Assembly (NCBI GenBank): GCA_017607445.1
Contig: JAEVHH010000003.1
Location: 558,001 to 622,000 of the forward strand
From: Histoplasma ohiense
Lineage: Eukaryota > Ascomycota > Eurotiomycetes > Onygenales > Ajellomycetaceae
Length of the DNA: 64,000 bases
Direction of reading: 5' to 3'
Shown here: positions 49,018 to 60,806 of the stretch, piece by piece
Numbering within the stretch: position 1 is the first letter of the stretch
How the letters are laid out: the number at the start of each line of letters is the position of its first letter
Notes under the pieces: model-generated
Told to the model about the DNA's origin: nothing
Database searches by the model: none
What the model saw: only the letters and a program-made list of their open reading frames with translations
Position numbers and translations under genes: made by a program

Positions 49018-49747
49018 ATTACTCTTCAGTGTATCTGATATGGATCGTGTTAATTCGCTTTATGGGACAGTTGTTTTCCTTAATTGGCCATTCAGATAAC
49101 GTCCTTTATTCATCCGTTATTGAGATCACATTCATACCCAAACCCGGTCACCATAGGCATACAGGAGTATCGGAAACCCAAGGAGTTTGGATGATGGAAG
49201 AACAATGGAAGAACCATGAATGATATTGGTTCCTGGTTCATGTACTGTATATGCAATGTGGTTTACCTTATGCAGGAACATAGTTCTTTTCTTCGCCCAC
49301 GTATTGGGCTTGGACGTTCGGCAGCCTTTTCGATTTTGGATATTGGCGCTGATAGTCGGCCCGCGCTTGTTTTTACAACACAATATAGACGTGATATGAC
49401 ATCAATCTCATCTCGACAAAATAGGTCTCCAATGATGTAAACAAAGCAAACAGCACTCCAAGCCTCACTAAAGTAGACTAGCGCCCGCCCAAAAGAAAAA
49501 ATACTACTCGACAATTTCAACATCCCACTTCAACGTCCCTTGTTTTCTCTCCTTTGTCCCCTCTACAATTCTCTCTTTTCATCCTCTATCTCTTCCTTCC
49601 CTCCTATTTAAGGCTTGGGAAGCGTTTTCAATAGGGGTAGTTGAGAGATCCTTTACCAGCTGCCTGACTTTTCCATATATTCCTGATCCACTATCAAGGT
49701 CCCCTCATCTGTGCAAGCAGAAAGCGTGCTCTGCAGAATTGTCCATC
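49018..49747. other. Intergenic, promoter of KAP123
   Basis: 730 nt. A C/T-rich stretch (49540-49605) ends in TATTTAAG (49604-49611), about 140 nt before the KAP123 start, a plausible core promoter. No gene was recognised. Confidence 0.55.
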
Positions 49748-52700
49748 ATGGACCAGCAGCGGTTCTTGCAGCAACTGCAAATTGTCCTCGATCGTGAGTA
49801 ATTGAGCCAGATATATTTGTATGATATTGGAGAATATTACAGCACGGGATGTCTCTGACTTGCGTCGTTTTTATCGGTATTTGACAGCCTCAAAGGGCAA
49901 CGTCAAGGAAGCTACTGGCACGCTTAAGAAGGAATTCTATACCCACCCAGAATCCCTCCTTTTCCTCATTCAGGTCGCCACCTCCCATGATGACCAGAAC
50001 CTGAGACAACTTGCTGCTGTTGAATCTCGAACGCTCGTCTACAAGCATTGGCTCAAGATCCCTGTGGAACAAAAACCACAGGTTAGGGAGCAGTTACTCC
50101 GTGCTGCCTTAGGGGAAGGCACCTCCTTGGTTCGCCATTCCTGTGCGCGTATCATTTCTGCTATTGCGAAGATTGATATCGAAGACGGGCAATGGGCAGA
50201 TCTCCCGGGGTTTTTACTTCAAGCTGCCGTAAGTCCCAAAGCTGACGAGCGGGCTACCGGTATTTACATCCTCTTTACCATCCTCGAAACTCTAGGTGAG
50301 GGTTTCCAGGAAAAGTTCAACGACCTCTTCGCTCTGTTTGAGCAGACTATCCGTGATCCTGAGAGTGCTGAGGTCCGCATCAACACCCTCCTGGCATTGA
50401 GCAAACTGGCGATCCATCTCGACTCCGAAGAGGATGAGGCACCGGTCAAGGCTTTCCAGAATATTTTCCCTGCCATGGTCGCTGTGTTGAAAGATTCGAT
50501 TGACAAAAACGACGAGGATCGGATCCTGCAGGCTTTTGAGGTCTTCCAAACCCTCCTTGCGTGCGACCCGCAGTTGATGAACCCTCATCTTAAGGACCTC
50601 ACGTTGTTCATGAACCAGCTTGCTGCCAACACCGAGTTGGATGATGACACCAGAACTCAGGCCATTAGTTTCCTCATGCAATGCCTCCGGTATAGAAAAC
50701 TCAGAATCCAAGGCATGCAAATTGGCAGCCAGATTACCCTTACTTGTCTTCAGATCGCTACTGAGCTTGGCGACACTGCCGTCGACGACGATGACATTAC
50801 TCCAGCAAGATCGGCGCTTGGTCTCCTAGATATGCTTGCACAAAGCCTTCCACCCAGCCAGGTTGTCGTCCCTCTCCTCAACGCCCTAGGTCAATACTTT
50901 GGCAATAAGGATCCCGAATATCGGCGCGCCGGCATCATGGCTCTTGGCATGTGCGTCGAGGGTGCTCCTGACTTCATAAGCACTCAGATGAAGGAGATTT
51001 TCCCTGTCGTGTTCCAATTACTTAACGACCCTGAACCTAAGGTTCGCCAGGCAACATTACATGGTGTTGCGCGAATTGCCGAATCTCTCGGTGAGGATAT
51101 CAGCAAACAGCATCAACAAGTTATGCCTCTCCTCTTGACAAACCTGCAAAGCACAATGCAGGAGTGGAAAGGCGAGGAAAGCGGCCCTGTCATCGACATC
51201 ATGAAAGCCGCCATCAGCGCATTGGATGCGGTGGTTGATGCTCTGGGCGAGGGTGATGTTGTCCAATATCAAAACGATGTAGTGCCAAATTTGCACAAGC
51301 TTATCAAACATCCCGACTTCAAGGTGAAAGCGCTTACAGCTAGCGCTCTTGGATCCATTGCTTCGTCTGCTGGTGAAGCTTTCTTACCCTTCTTCGATGA
51401 GTCAATGCATCTCATGCAGGATTACGTTACCATGAAAGACAGTGAAGATGAGCTTGAACTTCGCGCGTGTGTCACTGACGCTATGGGAGAAATGTCTACT
51501 TCAGCTGGACCAGAACACTTCAAGAACTACGTCGAACCCTTGATGCGTGCTAGTGAGGAGGCTCTGCAGCTTGGTCATTCCAGACTAAAGGAAAGCACCT
51601 ACCTTTTCTGGGGTTCTATGTCCAAAGTATACGGTGAAGACTTCACTCCATTCTTGGATGGAATCGTCAAGGGACTCTTCGCATGTCTCGACCAGGAGGA
51701 GACTGATCTTGAGGTTGATCTGGGCGAGGCTGCCAAAGACCTCATTGGGCAGGAAGTTACCATTGCAGGCCGCAAGGTTCGCGTCGCTGGTGATGAAGAC
51801 GACGACCATGACACTTCTGTGCTGGATGAGACTAACATTGAGGATGTCGATATCGATGGTGAGGATGACTGGGAGGACCTAACCGCTGTCGGTCCTCTCG
51901 CCCTTGAGAAGGAGGTTGCCGTCGAGGTCATTGGTGATATCATCACGCATGCCAAAAAAGCGTATCTTCCATATTTTGAGAAGACCATCGAACAGATCTT
52001 GCCTCTTTGCGAACATCCATATGAGGGTATCCGAAGGAGTACTATCAGCACCCTTCACCGCGCGTACGCTGCCCTCTGGCAGGTTTGTGAAGAGTCTGGT
52101 CGGATGCAGAAATGGGTTCCGGGCAAGGCGATGGGTATGATCGAACCACCCGATGAGCTCAAGAAACTTACAGAAATTTTGGCCACTGCCACAATCAAGA
52201 TGTGGGAAGATGAAGAAGACAGGTACATATACAACTATTTTCCCTTTTATTATCTTTCCCAACCTTTCATCGCTTTTATTGCCCTTTTCCTTGCAAATAT
52301 ATTCTCTATGATGACACTCCTTCGTAATCCCAGCTCACTCATACACACAAAATGTGTGACTGATGTTAAAGCGAAAACTTCCATCGTGAAGCTGAGAAAT
52401 ATATAATTGCTTGTGTTTCAATGTGAACATATGTTGTTTCAATTCACCGGATTTTATCTGTTTCAAGAAATCTATTCGCTTACTAATATTGCTGTCTGTT
52501 TAGGGAGACCGTTGCTGACATTAACCGCAATGTCGCTGATAACCTCAAATATTGCGGGCCATACCTTGTCTCTGGTTCATCCGTTCTGAACAAAGTCGTT
52601 ACTATGATCACTACTATCATCTCTAAGCAACACCCCGCTCAACAGGATTTTGGTGCTGATGACGAAGACCGAGCTGCCCTCGACGAACTGTCTGAGTTCG

Positions 52701-53485
52701 ATTGGGTTCTCATCGACACTGCCTTGGACGTTATTTCCGGTCTTGCCATTGCCCTTGGCCGTGATTTCCTTGGCCTATGGCCTCACTTCGAGAAAAAGGT
52801 TCTCCAGTATGTTGGCAGCAGCGAACCTCTCGAACGATCCACCGCCACAGGGGTCTTGGCCGAAATTATTTTCGGGTTAGCCGACGCCATTACGCCGCAT
52901 ACTACCAAATTCCTTGAGTTGCTACTGCGCCGTTTAAGTGACGAGGATTCCCAAACAAAAAGCAATGCTGCCTACGCGATCGGACGACTTGTCGAACGAT
53001 CTAATGCGGATCAAGAAATAATTCAAGCTTATCCCGCCATCCTAGAGAAGTTGGAGCCATGCTTGCATATCCCGGAGGCGAGACTTCCAGATAACGCCTC
53101 TGGTTGCCTCAGCCGCATGATCTTGAAACACCGTGACAACGTCCCTGTGGCAGATGTGCTTTCTGCCCTAGTTGATCTCCTTCCCCTGAAGAACGATTTT
53201 GAGGAGAACGACCCCGTCTATCGCATGATTTGCCAGCTGTGTATGTTTCAGTTTCCCCTCTCCTTTCAAACTGACACATGTCCTCTAACAGGATTTTCAG
53301 ACAAATGGGAAGACCCAACAGTCCGCAACCTGACACCTCGTCTAATTCCCATTTTCCAAGCCGTTCTTACCGGTGACTCAGGCCAGCTCGATGATGAACG
53401 GCGTGCCGAGCTCATCGATCTTGTCTCCTGGTTGAATAAAATGCAACCCGGAGTGGCTAGCTGGATCGAACAACTGGGTCAATGA
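49748..53485 (+). CDS. KAP123: Importin beta-4 family karyopherin Kap123
   Basis: Nuclear import receptor for ribosomal proteins and histones; works with Ran-GTP. Four exons, 49748-49793, 49843-52222, 52504-53240 and 53301-53485, 1115 aa. The start MDQQRFLQQLQIVLD joins to RDVSDLRRFYRYLTASKGNVKEATGTLKKEF, the importin N-terminal domain. HEAT repeats run throughout (NKDPEYRRAGIMALGMCVEGAPDF; HPDFKVKALTASALGSIASSAGEAFLPF). The acidic loop EDVDIDGEDDWEDLTA is about residue 680-720. The third intron matters: the acceptor used is TTTTCAG at 53300, since splicing at CAG 53291 would put TGA at the junction; the chosen join gives CQLYKWEDPTVRNLTPRL. Intron 2 is long for this window (281 nt). Complete. 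Confidence 0.95.
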
Positions 53486-54194
53486 ATTTCCCATTTTAAC
53501 GACTTCGAGAACGAGAACCAACGACGATATGGCACAAAATAGATTTTTTTATTCCCTTTTATTTTTGCTTTTTATGTTTCAACGAAATGCATTAGGATGT
53601 AGATACAAAAACACCCTCTTCAGTTTTACTGCTGGCGCGCACGCTAAGCGGATGATGTGTTAAAATGAGAATGTGCATTAAGACGGATTGGAATGGGAAG
53701 GACTGGAATCCAGAACATTGGGTAAAAGAGATGTAATGTCGGCATAGTGACGACGGATGAATGGGTGGATATTCGAATGAAGAGAAGTAATACACAACTA
53801 TATACCCCCACGGTGAAGTGTGCATGAGGCAAACAAGGGAGAACCATAAGAATGTGGATAAAAGCATATACTTTTACAGAGCATGATAATTTCAGATGAA
53901 ATTTCCTTTTACATATTTGATTTCAGAGCTTCCTGTTCAGATCAGGTGGTGTTGAACACGTATCGGCTGAAATCATAGGATTTTGAGTTATTTGTTACTA
54001 TGTAATTGGGGGCATTAGCATTCCTATCTTATTATTAATTATAATTTAACCATGTAAATTACATAAAAAACATCCAATGAATGAAAATATCAGCCAGCTG
54101 TCCTACGAAATGGTGAGACGGTCAGGGAATAGGAAAGCTCCAAAAAGTCCTCTTTGCGAGTGCGCTCCTAATACCCGCATCTCCCTGGTGGCAT
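53486..54194. other. Intergenic between convergent genes
   Basis: 709 nt of AT-rich 3'-flanking DNA between KAP123 and the oxidoreductase gene. Nothing else was recognised. Confidence 0.6.
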
Positions 54195-55528
54195 CTAGAT
54201 GTCCTGGACCTTTACAACGACCTTCCCCTGTAAGTGTTTCGTCATACTCTTCCCATAAGCCTGCATGCGAAACGAGCGATGTTAGCCAAGCCAGCAACCC
54301 CCTTTCCAGCGTAGATTTAAATGGAAATTCGCAAGTTTTCAATATGACAACATACATACATACCTTCATCACATCGCCCATCTCCCAAGTCGAATCCACA
54401 ATAGCCTTCAATTTCCCATCCGCCACCATCCTCTGCACCTTCTCCATCCTCATCTTTGAGGGCCCTGTCCTGACAAGAGAATAGCCGCCGGGGCCCCCGC
54501 CTAGGAAGCTGGGGAAATACATGGCCCTCAGAAACCAAATGGCTGTACGGAAGAGACCTACGACGGTTGTAGGTGGGTAGAGAATCCCGATGTTGAGGTA
54601 TCTATGTGGGCGGTCGCGGGTGGGGCGGGCAACATAGTCGGCACTATGTTCGAAGAGCGACTGGATGCCGATGGTGTCGAGGATGACATCGAAGGGAGAA
54701 GTAGAGTAGCGGGCTGCGAGGTATTCGTGCAAAGGATCGTGCTTGGTATAGTCGATGGTCTGTTCAGAGATATTAGAAGAAGTAGTCTGCCAGGTTGTGC
54801 GAATGGCTACAGCTCCTATTTCCATTTTTCGTCTTGACAGTGCATACCTCATCAGCCCCCATGCTCTTAACCAGCTCTTCATTCCGCGCAGAGCAGGTCA
54901 CCACAAGCATGCCTGTTTCGCCCAGAATATCCTTCACAATTTGCACAGCCATCAATCCCGTCCCCGAACCACCGCCATTGATCAGCACCTTATCCCCCTT
55001 CCTCACCTCCGCTCTCGTAACAAGATTCATCGATGTACATCCTGTGGCTGTTATTCCCGCCGCCTCCTCAAGAGATACATTAGTAGGCTTCTGGACCAGG
55101 CTCTCTGCCGTCGCAACGACGTATTCCGCTAGTGTGCCACGGTTCTTGAGGACCATTTCGCTAACAGGATCATTCATGCCCATGACTGGGGTGCCGAGTG
55201 GGAATTCCGCGCGGAGGGACGCATTTGCATTATCAGAATGCGCGATGACGACACCTGAGAACTCAAATTCGGAGACCCGTGGTGGCGTCTTCGGGAGTAA
55301 GATGGTTGGACACGCGGACATAACGAGCCGCGTGGTAGGATTTATGGATGCATGGGAAACTTTTATGAGGAGCTCTGAAGGGGCAAGTTTTGAGGGAGAC
55401 GGGACCGGGTGGTCTGTGGATAATGTGAGGGTATCCAAGGGAGAGCCGGCTTTCGAGTAGGTCCATGCCTTCATTGTTGGCGGAAGGGGAAGTGGATAGT
55501 CTGCAGGATCACTGCTCGATGGAGCCAT
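54195..55528 (-). CDS. Zinc-type alcohol dehydrogenase-like (MDR) oxidoreductase
   Basis: NAD(P)H-dependent medium-chain reductase, quinone reductase/RTN4IP1-like. Three exons on the minus strand, 55528-54848, 54759-54364 and 54260-54195, 380 aa. Features in order are TMKAWTYSKAGSPLDTL at the start of the GroES-like domain, LLIKVSHASINPTTR, EFEFSGVVIA, and the nucleotide-binding fold with GDKVLINGGGSGTGLMAVQI; the AXGGVGxxA position here reads GGGSGTG. After the first intron come TIDYTKHDPL and FDVILDTIG. The last exon, in a frame that has no long ORF, encodes AYGKSMTKHLQGKVVVKVQDI and matches the usual family end (GKVVVxV). The zinc-ligand cysteines of true alcohol dehydrogenases are absent, so it is probably zinc-free. 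The substrate is unknown. Confidence 0.88.
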
Positions 55529-56631
55529 GGGGAGAATGGGTATCTGGATCCGTTGACTGTATCACGTATGCTCTGACAGTTGTTGGAGTACTGGTAGTAC
55601 TCGGATAGCTCAGAAGGATTTTGGATATAAAAGCAACATTTCTCGGTGGAAGAAATATTGAACAAAGGAAAAATTGGGCCCATCAAGGTATATTTATCTC
55701 ACCCCCTTTACATGCTACATCATCCATTCGGCATTATAAGTGAGTTCGGCCACGTTCATATTCGGAGATATGGCCATTTGACGAATTGTGACGCCCACAG
55801 AAGGGCGGAACCAACACTTAGGAGAGAGTCCCGAAAGGCGAGCACTATACATATTCCATATGCTCCAAAAGCGTCGGCCGTAGCCAGTGCATTATCTCGG
55901 TATCGCAGTTGGCAATGCGCAGAGGGAAAACCTCATCGAGAGCAAGTCTCGAGGATAAATTATTTAGGGTTTCGGCGCCAAAATAGGGGGCGAGCCGGCA
56001 GAAAAGATACCTGCAGCAAGCACCGAACCACCAACTTCCATTTTGAAAGCTTTCCGCATCGACCGCCGAGTGGATTTTAGCACTTACTGGATGGCTGGTC
56101 TGCTTTCCGTGGGGGGACCCATTAATATGGAAGAACATAGGTCGGAGGCCATTCGAAAGACCGATCCCATCTGTAGACCGTAAACTTTCGGTCGGCTGCT
56201 TGCTGCCAGGCCACACAGTGCCGTTTCGACCAGATATCTGAAGTTCCTGAACGCATATCTTTGTCTCGTGCTAGGTGTTTATCAGTATTCGGAGCTTTCG
56301 GCTGTAGCAGAGAAACAGTAGGCTGAATGATTGAGCATTCGTCTCTGGGTGGGTTTATGCCTCACCAGTCTCTTATTGCATACTTAATGGGAGACCAGTT
56401 GAGCATGCCATCTTAGATTGAGCGAATCCAGAAGATGGTCTCGCTATAATTTTAAGTTACCAATCGCGGAATGTCCGTTTCAGCGAGTCTTTGAGTGAAC
56501 CTCGGAACATCCTGATGTGGAAATGTTCTACAACTTAACTAGTTATTTAGTTAGTTATCCCGCCGAGTGGATTATTTAACTATCTGAAAGTCCTTGATCT
56601 CTCTCAACTCCGTGAGTTGCCTGGTGAAAAT
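55529..56631. other. Intergenic between divergent oxidoreductase and hydrolase genes
   Basis: 1.1 kb, presumably containing both promoters. A minus-strand ORF at 55845-56216 has no recognisable family. The divergent arrangement of a reductase and an esterase would allow co-regulation, but no shared operator was identified. Confidence 0.5.
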
Positions 56632-57928
56632 ATGACTTCATTGCATTCAACTACTCAAGCAAACGCTCTCACCATCCGTGAGAAGGCACTCTATTATGCT
56701 CTTATTCTAGTATTTGGTAATTAAATTACTAACTTGAACCTACCCAGTCGGACGGCCATTTACTGCGTTATAATTGCTCGCAAGCAAATACACATGCTGA
56801 CGGGGAATTATAGTGATTCGGCTTTTGATTGCGATTGCGTTCACAAACAAGATAAACAAATCTCTTCATTGGCGCCAAAGGCTATCCATTACATATCTCC
56901 AAGTGCAAACGGCTACATTTTCCTTCCACCAGCTGACCCATGGCCTTCGAAACAATCCAACAGGGTCGGCAATCAAGAGCTACTGCACCAGGCACAGAAT
57001 CCCGCTTAAAACAATACTCGTGAACCATACTATCCCCACTGAGAGCAAAGCGGGCTCGGGTGTATATGCGCCACCGCCAACCTTGCACTTTGTCACGCCC
57101 CCCTCAGCCACAGCAGATGGGCCGGTGTTGCTGTATTTCCATGGCGGCGGCTATGTCAACCCTCTCAGGGCCATTGCTCATATGCCGTTTGTCCTTCGGT
57201 GTGCCGCAGCCTGCAAGGCCAGAGAAGTAGTCTTCCTCGAGTATGCTCTAGCCCCGGAGCATCGATACCCAGTTCAACTTGTTCAAGCAGTGTCTGCGCT
57301 TCGGTACCTTCTAAAGGACTTGTCATTGCCAGCTGAAGACATCATACTTGCTGGCGACAGCGCGGGCGGCCACCTGGCGGGCGCGTTGTTGGCGCACATA
57401 GTCAAGACATCGCCTTACGCTGCACCACTGGATATCAATGGTGGCAGGTTTAGAGCTGTGCTGTTTGTGAGCCCCTGGACTACGATGAGGGTGGATCAAG
57501 GGAGCTATGAGACGAATGCTGAGAAAGACTATATCAATCGGACTGGAGTGTCCTGGCTTAAGGGATTGTGGATTCCTACCGAGGAAGATGTATGGGCAGA
57601 TCTATGCGAAGGGGAAGGCGCTGAAGATGTCTGGAGTCAAGTGTTTCCGTCACCAAAGGGATCGCCAGGTCTGGTCAAGAATGCAATGGTGACAGCAGGC
57701 ACGGCGGAAGTTCTTCTGGACAGTTGCAGGAGGTTCGCTAGGGATTGCGTAAGGGCACAGACTGTTGCCGCCCGGCGTGAAACTGATTGCAGTGTTCTTG
57801 GCGGGAAGGACTTCATTTTTGTAGAGTGTGAGGGGGAAGTCCATGTCCAGCCCGCCCTGGATGCCGCGTTGGGGTATCATGATGGAGTCATGATGCGAGC
57901 AATCCTAAGATGGCTAGAAAACGTATAG
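56632..57928 (+). CDS. Alpha/beta hydrolase fold-3 esterase
   Basis: Two exons, 56632-56716 and 56814-57928, 399 aa. The first exon encodes MTSLHSTTQANALTIREKAL and a short hydrophobic run, YYALILVFGVIRLLIAIAF across the junction, a likely N-terminal membrane anchor. The second exon has the oxyanion-hole motif YFHGGGYVNPL, EYALAPEHRYPVQL, the nucleophile motif LAGDSAGGHLAG, then FVSPWTTM, a likely acid residue in VTAGTAEVLLDS and a likely catalytic His in GEVHVQPA. All three members of the triad therefore appear to be present. The group includes fungal esterases and steryl acetyl hydrolase-like proteins; substrate unknown. It is divergent from the MDR oxidoreductase. Confidence 0.88.
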
Positions 57929-58733
57929 TGGATCCCGTAGTTAGATCATTCTGGCGACTAAAGATATATCATCAATAAATACAGATTACTCATGACCTGT
58001 CTCCTTTGTGGCTTTTACATGACATCCCAAACTAGCAAAGCAAGCAGAGAACATGAATCTCCAGTCATCTGCGTCAGAGGCATTGTCCCATATGTCAGGA
58101 GGGCATGTTGGTCCTATGAGAACAAAAAAACTCTACTCGTGATCAGGAAGAGAAGATTTGGATCGTTCTAAATAACGCCCTAACAAGCCACCGTTAAGTC
58201 GCGTTCTCTGAATTGCATTTTCAGGCTGGTTGCTTCTTATATCATACCTGTTGCCACAGTGCAAGCCGAAATGCTGGCTGGATTCACATCAAACAAGCTT
58301 CTGTACCTAGGTAGTTCTTCTCGGTCCATGGGTGTGGAAGTCACATGGCGTCGCATCCACACAAGCTTTTGAAGGCTGAAACGGCGGAGAAAGTGATAAT
58401 CACTAAGTTACTTTAAGTAGTCGTGGTTACTAAATACTCGAATATCCCATTCAGCTCAACGACACGCTCTGGTATTTTATCAAACCCGTCTCGCACAACC
58501 GGAATCGGAACAAAGGTTAGCAGGTGTGTAGATACAAATACATTTATGATGACTTTTCCCGTCTTTCTAAAGACCCCCAAGTCGTGATGAATAGTAAATA
58601 GTTGCGTGGAGTACACGTTGCGAGACCCCACCGCTGACATTCCCTCTGCAGGAAAGCACTCCAGCCGAAAATTATATCCTTTAAACCTACACCGCGACAT
58701 AGAACCCATTCCCTACACAAAAATCCTGAAACA
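57929..58733. other. Intergenic, upstream of the small cysteine-rich gene
   Basis: 805 nt. It includes an AT-rich segment (58660-58684) with ATTATATCCTTTAA about 60 nt before the next start codon. A minus-strand ORF (58413-58709) has no recognisable domain and is not called. Confidence 0.5.
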
Positions 58734-58898
58734 ATGGCCTCAACCACCGGCTCTCAACCCGTCAACCACACTCTTCCCACTTCCGCCAGCTCTGCTACAT
58801 CGACCATTACCAAGCCCGTCAAGGGAACCACCAAACCCTGCTTTAGTTGCGGCTGCGGTGATGAAGATTGTGATTGCTTCGTCTGTATCGTTATGTGA
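58734..58898 (+). CDS. Small cysteine-rich protein with CaaX-like C-terminus
   Basis: Complete 54-codon ORF on the plus strand, ATG 58734 to TGA 58898, too short for many gene finders. Residues 1-35 are S/T rich and without cysteine (MASTTGSQPVNHTLP at the start). Residues 36-51 hold all six cysteines in CFSCGCGDEDCDCFVC, and the protein ends CIVM. Cys-Ile-Val-Met fits a CaaX box with Met at the last position, the type farnesylated in yeasts and fungi. Two readings are open: a prenylated small protein (lipopeptide pheromone precursors are short and end in CaaX) or a metallothionein-like metal binder from the CxxCxC and CxC spacing. No homologue is recalled. Upstream context includes a TATA-like element. 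The ORF itself is sure; that it is expressed is probable. Confidence 0.6.
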   Translation: MASTTGSQPVNHTLPTSASSATSTITKPVKGTTKPCFSCGCGDEDCDCFVCIVM

Positions 58899-59379
58899 AA
58901 ACGCATTACGGATGTGATTGAATGTGATGAACGGGCTTCAAGATATTGGCTCCCTCTCTCGGCTTGGACATTTTCTGATTCAGAAAAGTTTGGCTGTGGG
59001 TGTCACCGAGAAAACTGAACTTAAAACTACCCCCAAGTTTGAATGGAGAGGTTGATATTTTTTGGGAGGTTCCATGTGTCATTCATTGAGTGTCAAACTA
59101 TTTTGGATTTTTAAGGTCGTCGAATTTGTTTCATTTAAGCAAGCGAAATTGTTTGAACAGAGGATGTTGGAAGCAGCAGGATATGATCGCACCCTATTTA
59201 CTATAAGACACCATACAGTTTACCAATTTATGTTTTGATGCACCCAGATTTGGTCCCCAACTATTTAACAGATCGCACCTTAAACTTAGCGGCAAAATGC
59301 TTGGATATGCAAGAAACCAATAAGAAAATCGAGCAGGAAGGGAGAACAAAAGAACAATCTACGAGGATGAAGGCGAAAC
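58899..59379. other. Intergenic between convergent genes
   Basis: 481 nt between the small cysteine-rich gene and the conserved fungal protein gene. AT rich. Nothing else was recognised. Confidence 0.55.
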
Positions 59380-60171
59380 TTATGAACCAGCAACACCAGC
59401 GAAGAGCACAAATGCCTGCAGCGCCCTCTGGCGATCAGTCTCCTTCTTCAGCATCAACAGACAAGTAGCCACAATCAACGCTTCATCTATCACTTCGGAT
59501 GCATGTTGATCAAATACAAGCTCTCCACCGTTCCCTGCTGTACACCTTGACGTCTTAGGTGGCATTGTCTGTTTATTCCGCAGCAGGTGTGCGACTCTTC
59601 TGCGGCCGGCAACTTCCAGCTTCTCCAGCACAACAAATTTTTCCTTCTTCCCATCTGGGCCACGTTCCTTTACATACCTCCATTCGAAGGCGGACCCATC
59701 CGGTGCAGAGAAGTTCGTCGTTCGTGACGTGTATTTCCCTTTGGCTTTCATCTGCGGAGAAGATTTCTCAGACGAATTTAGAAGATGAATGATAGGTTCC
59801 CTACTAGGGCCGCAAAAGTATTCGGTGAATATTATTTCGCCGCGCTCGGGCGATGAGAGAGTCGAATTGCCCGAGAAGCATTTCTTGCGTGTGGATACGT
59901 ATGCGAGCGACCCATCTGGGTTATGAATGTGGATTTCGAGTTGTGAGGGTGGGGTGGGTAGACGCAGAAGTGCCTTTCCACGAGCGTCAATGAGTAGAGA
60001 GCGACCGGGTATGAATGAGCCTGGGGTGTTGATCAGCGTCTCCGCAGTTTCAGTAGAGCTAATTGAAACTGCAGAGCTCTTGAGGGTTTCTTTCTCCTTT
60101 GCTAGAGGGGCGCTCTCTATGAGAGGATTGTCCGATGACATCATGAGGATCTTTAGGGGAGCGCAATTCAA
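59380..60171 (-). CDS. Conserved fungal protein, possibly tubby/LURP-like fold
   Basis: Single exon on the minus strand, 263 aa from the first ATG; the ATGs at residues 10 and 11 (MMSSDNPL) are good alternatives. After about 45 variable residues come LINTPGSFIPGRSLLIDARGK, LRLPTPPSQLEIHIHNPDGSL, YVSTRKKCFSGNSTL, a region ending KGKYTSRTTNFSAPDGSAFEW, then RYVKERGPDGKKEKFVVLEK, TSRCTAGNGGELVFDQ and DEALIVATCLLMLKKETDR. I recall fungal proteins of unknown function sharing these blocks. The alternating beta-strand pattern with an ending hydrophobic helix suggests a tubby C-terminal or LURP-like barrel, which is an inference. No signal peptide. No known partner. A TATA-like element lies about 120 nt upstream. 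Confidence 0.8.
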   Translation of the reverse strand: MNCAPLKILMMSSDNPLIESAPLAKEKETLKSSAVSISSTETAETLINTPGSFIPGRSLLIDARGKALLRLPTPPSQLEIHIHNPDGSLAYVSTRKKCFSGNSTLSSPERGEIIFTEYFCGPSREPIIHLLNSSEKSSPQMKAKGKYTSRTTNFSAPDGSAFEWRYVKERGPDGKKEKFVVLEKLEVAGRRRVAHLLRNKQTMPPKTSRCTAGNGGELVFDQHASEVIDEALIVATCLLMLKKETDRQRALQAFVLFAGVAGS

Positions 60172-60806
60172 AGAGAGAACTGTTCTGAGATAGAGAGTAG
60201 GAAAGGCGAATACACCCCTATGTAGAAATCTGTACTATGGTGGAGGAGAGCATAATTTGAGAATCATCCTCTGCTGGACTGAGGCGAGCATTTTATATAT
60301 TGTAATATACACCAGTATCACTTGTCTGTGAGCTAGCCTAAAAGTTTGTTGGAAGGATGTCAGTTCGCCCACCAGCTGGCAATCCAACCACCTTTATCCT
60401 GGAGCCTGGAGAATGATTTCCTCGTATTATTTCTCCGTATCCTCCGCTGCTGTGTTGGAGGCGCAGTCGCCCTTGAAAGGAAGTTTGCTGCGCTCTTATG
60501 TCATCGTGTCGATGAATTAAACTATTTCCCGATGGGAAAAATCTCGTTTTCCTCAAACCTTAATTTTGTGAGGCTGATCCCCGCTTATGTAACTTACTGA
60601 TATCCAGACTGTGGGATGGTTAATCTTCTCATTGTGCGATCGCTAGCTAACTATATAGGGGTAATCACATGCGGTGGAGGGCCGCCTGGGCAACTAGTGC
60701 CCAACACCCCCCCACGCGCCAATGTGTGTGATGTGTTCCTACGAATCTTCCATGCTAGCTATCTCAACTTGGATCATTCCAAAATCATGCTACATATAGA
60801 AATTTA
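60172..60806. other. Upstream region next to the relic block
   Basis: 635 nt between the minus-strand gene and the retroelement relic. It holds the promoter of the minus-strand gene and ordinary CpG-bearing DNA up to about 60743, where the CpG-free block begins. No LTR was identified here. Confidence 0.5.
60291..60300 (-). promoter_or_regulatory. TATA-like element for the 59380-60171 gene
   Basis: Reads ATATATAAAA on the minus strand about 120 nt before the start codon. Sequence match only. Confidence 0.4.

Noticed and set aside
53241..53300. KAP123 intron 3 read as coding, or spliced at CAG 53291
   Set aside because: Splicing at 53291 creates TGA at the junction, and read-through inserts residues unlike the family; the acceptor at 53300 restores CQLYKWEDP.
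55845..56216. 123-codon minus-strand ORF
   Set aside because: No recognisable domain, no splice support, and it lies in the divergent promoter region.
58413..58747. Minus-strand ORFs of 98 and 67 codons
   Set aside because: They overlap the promoter of the small cysteine-rich gene and show no domain; could not be supported.
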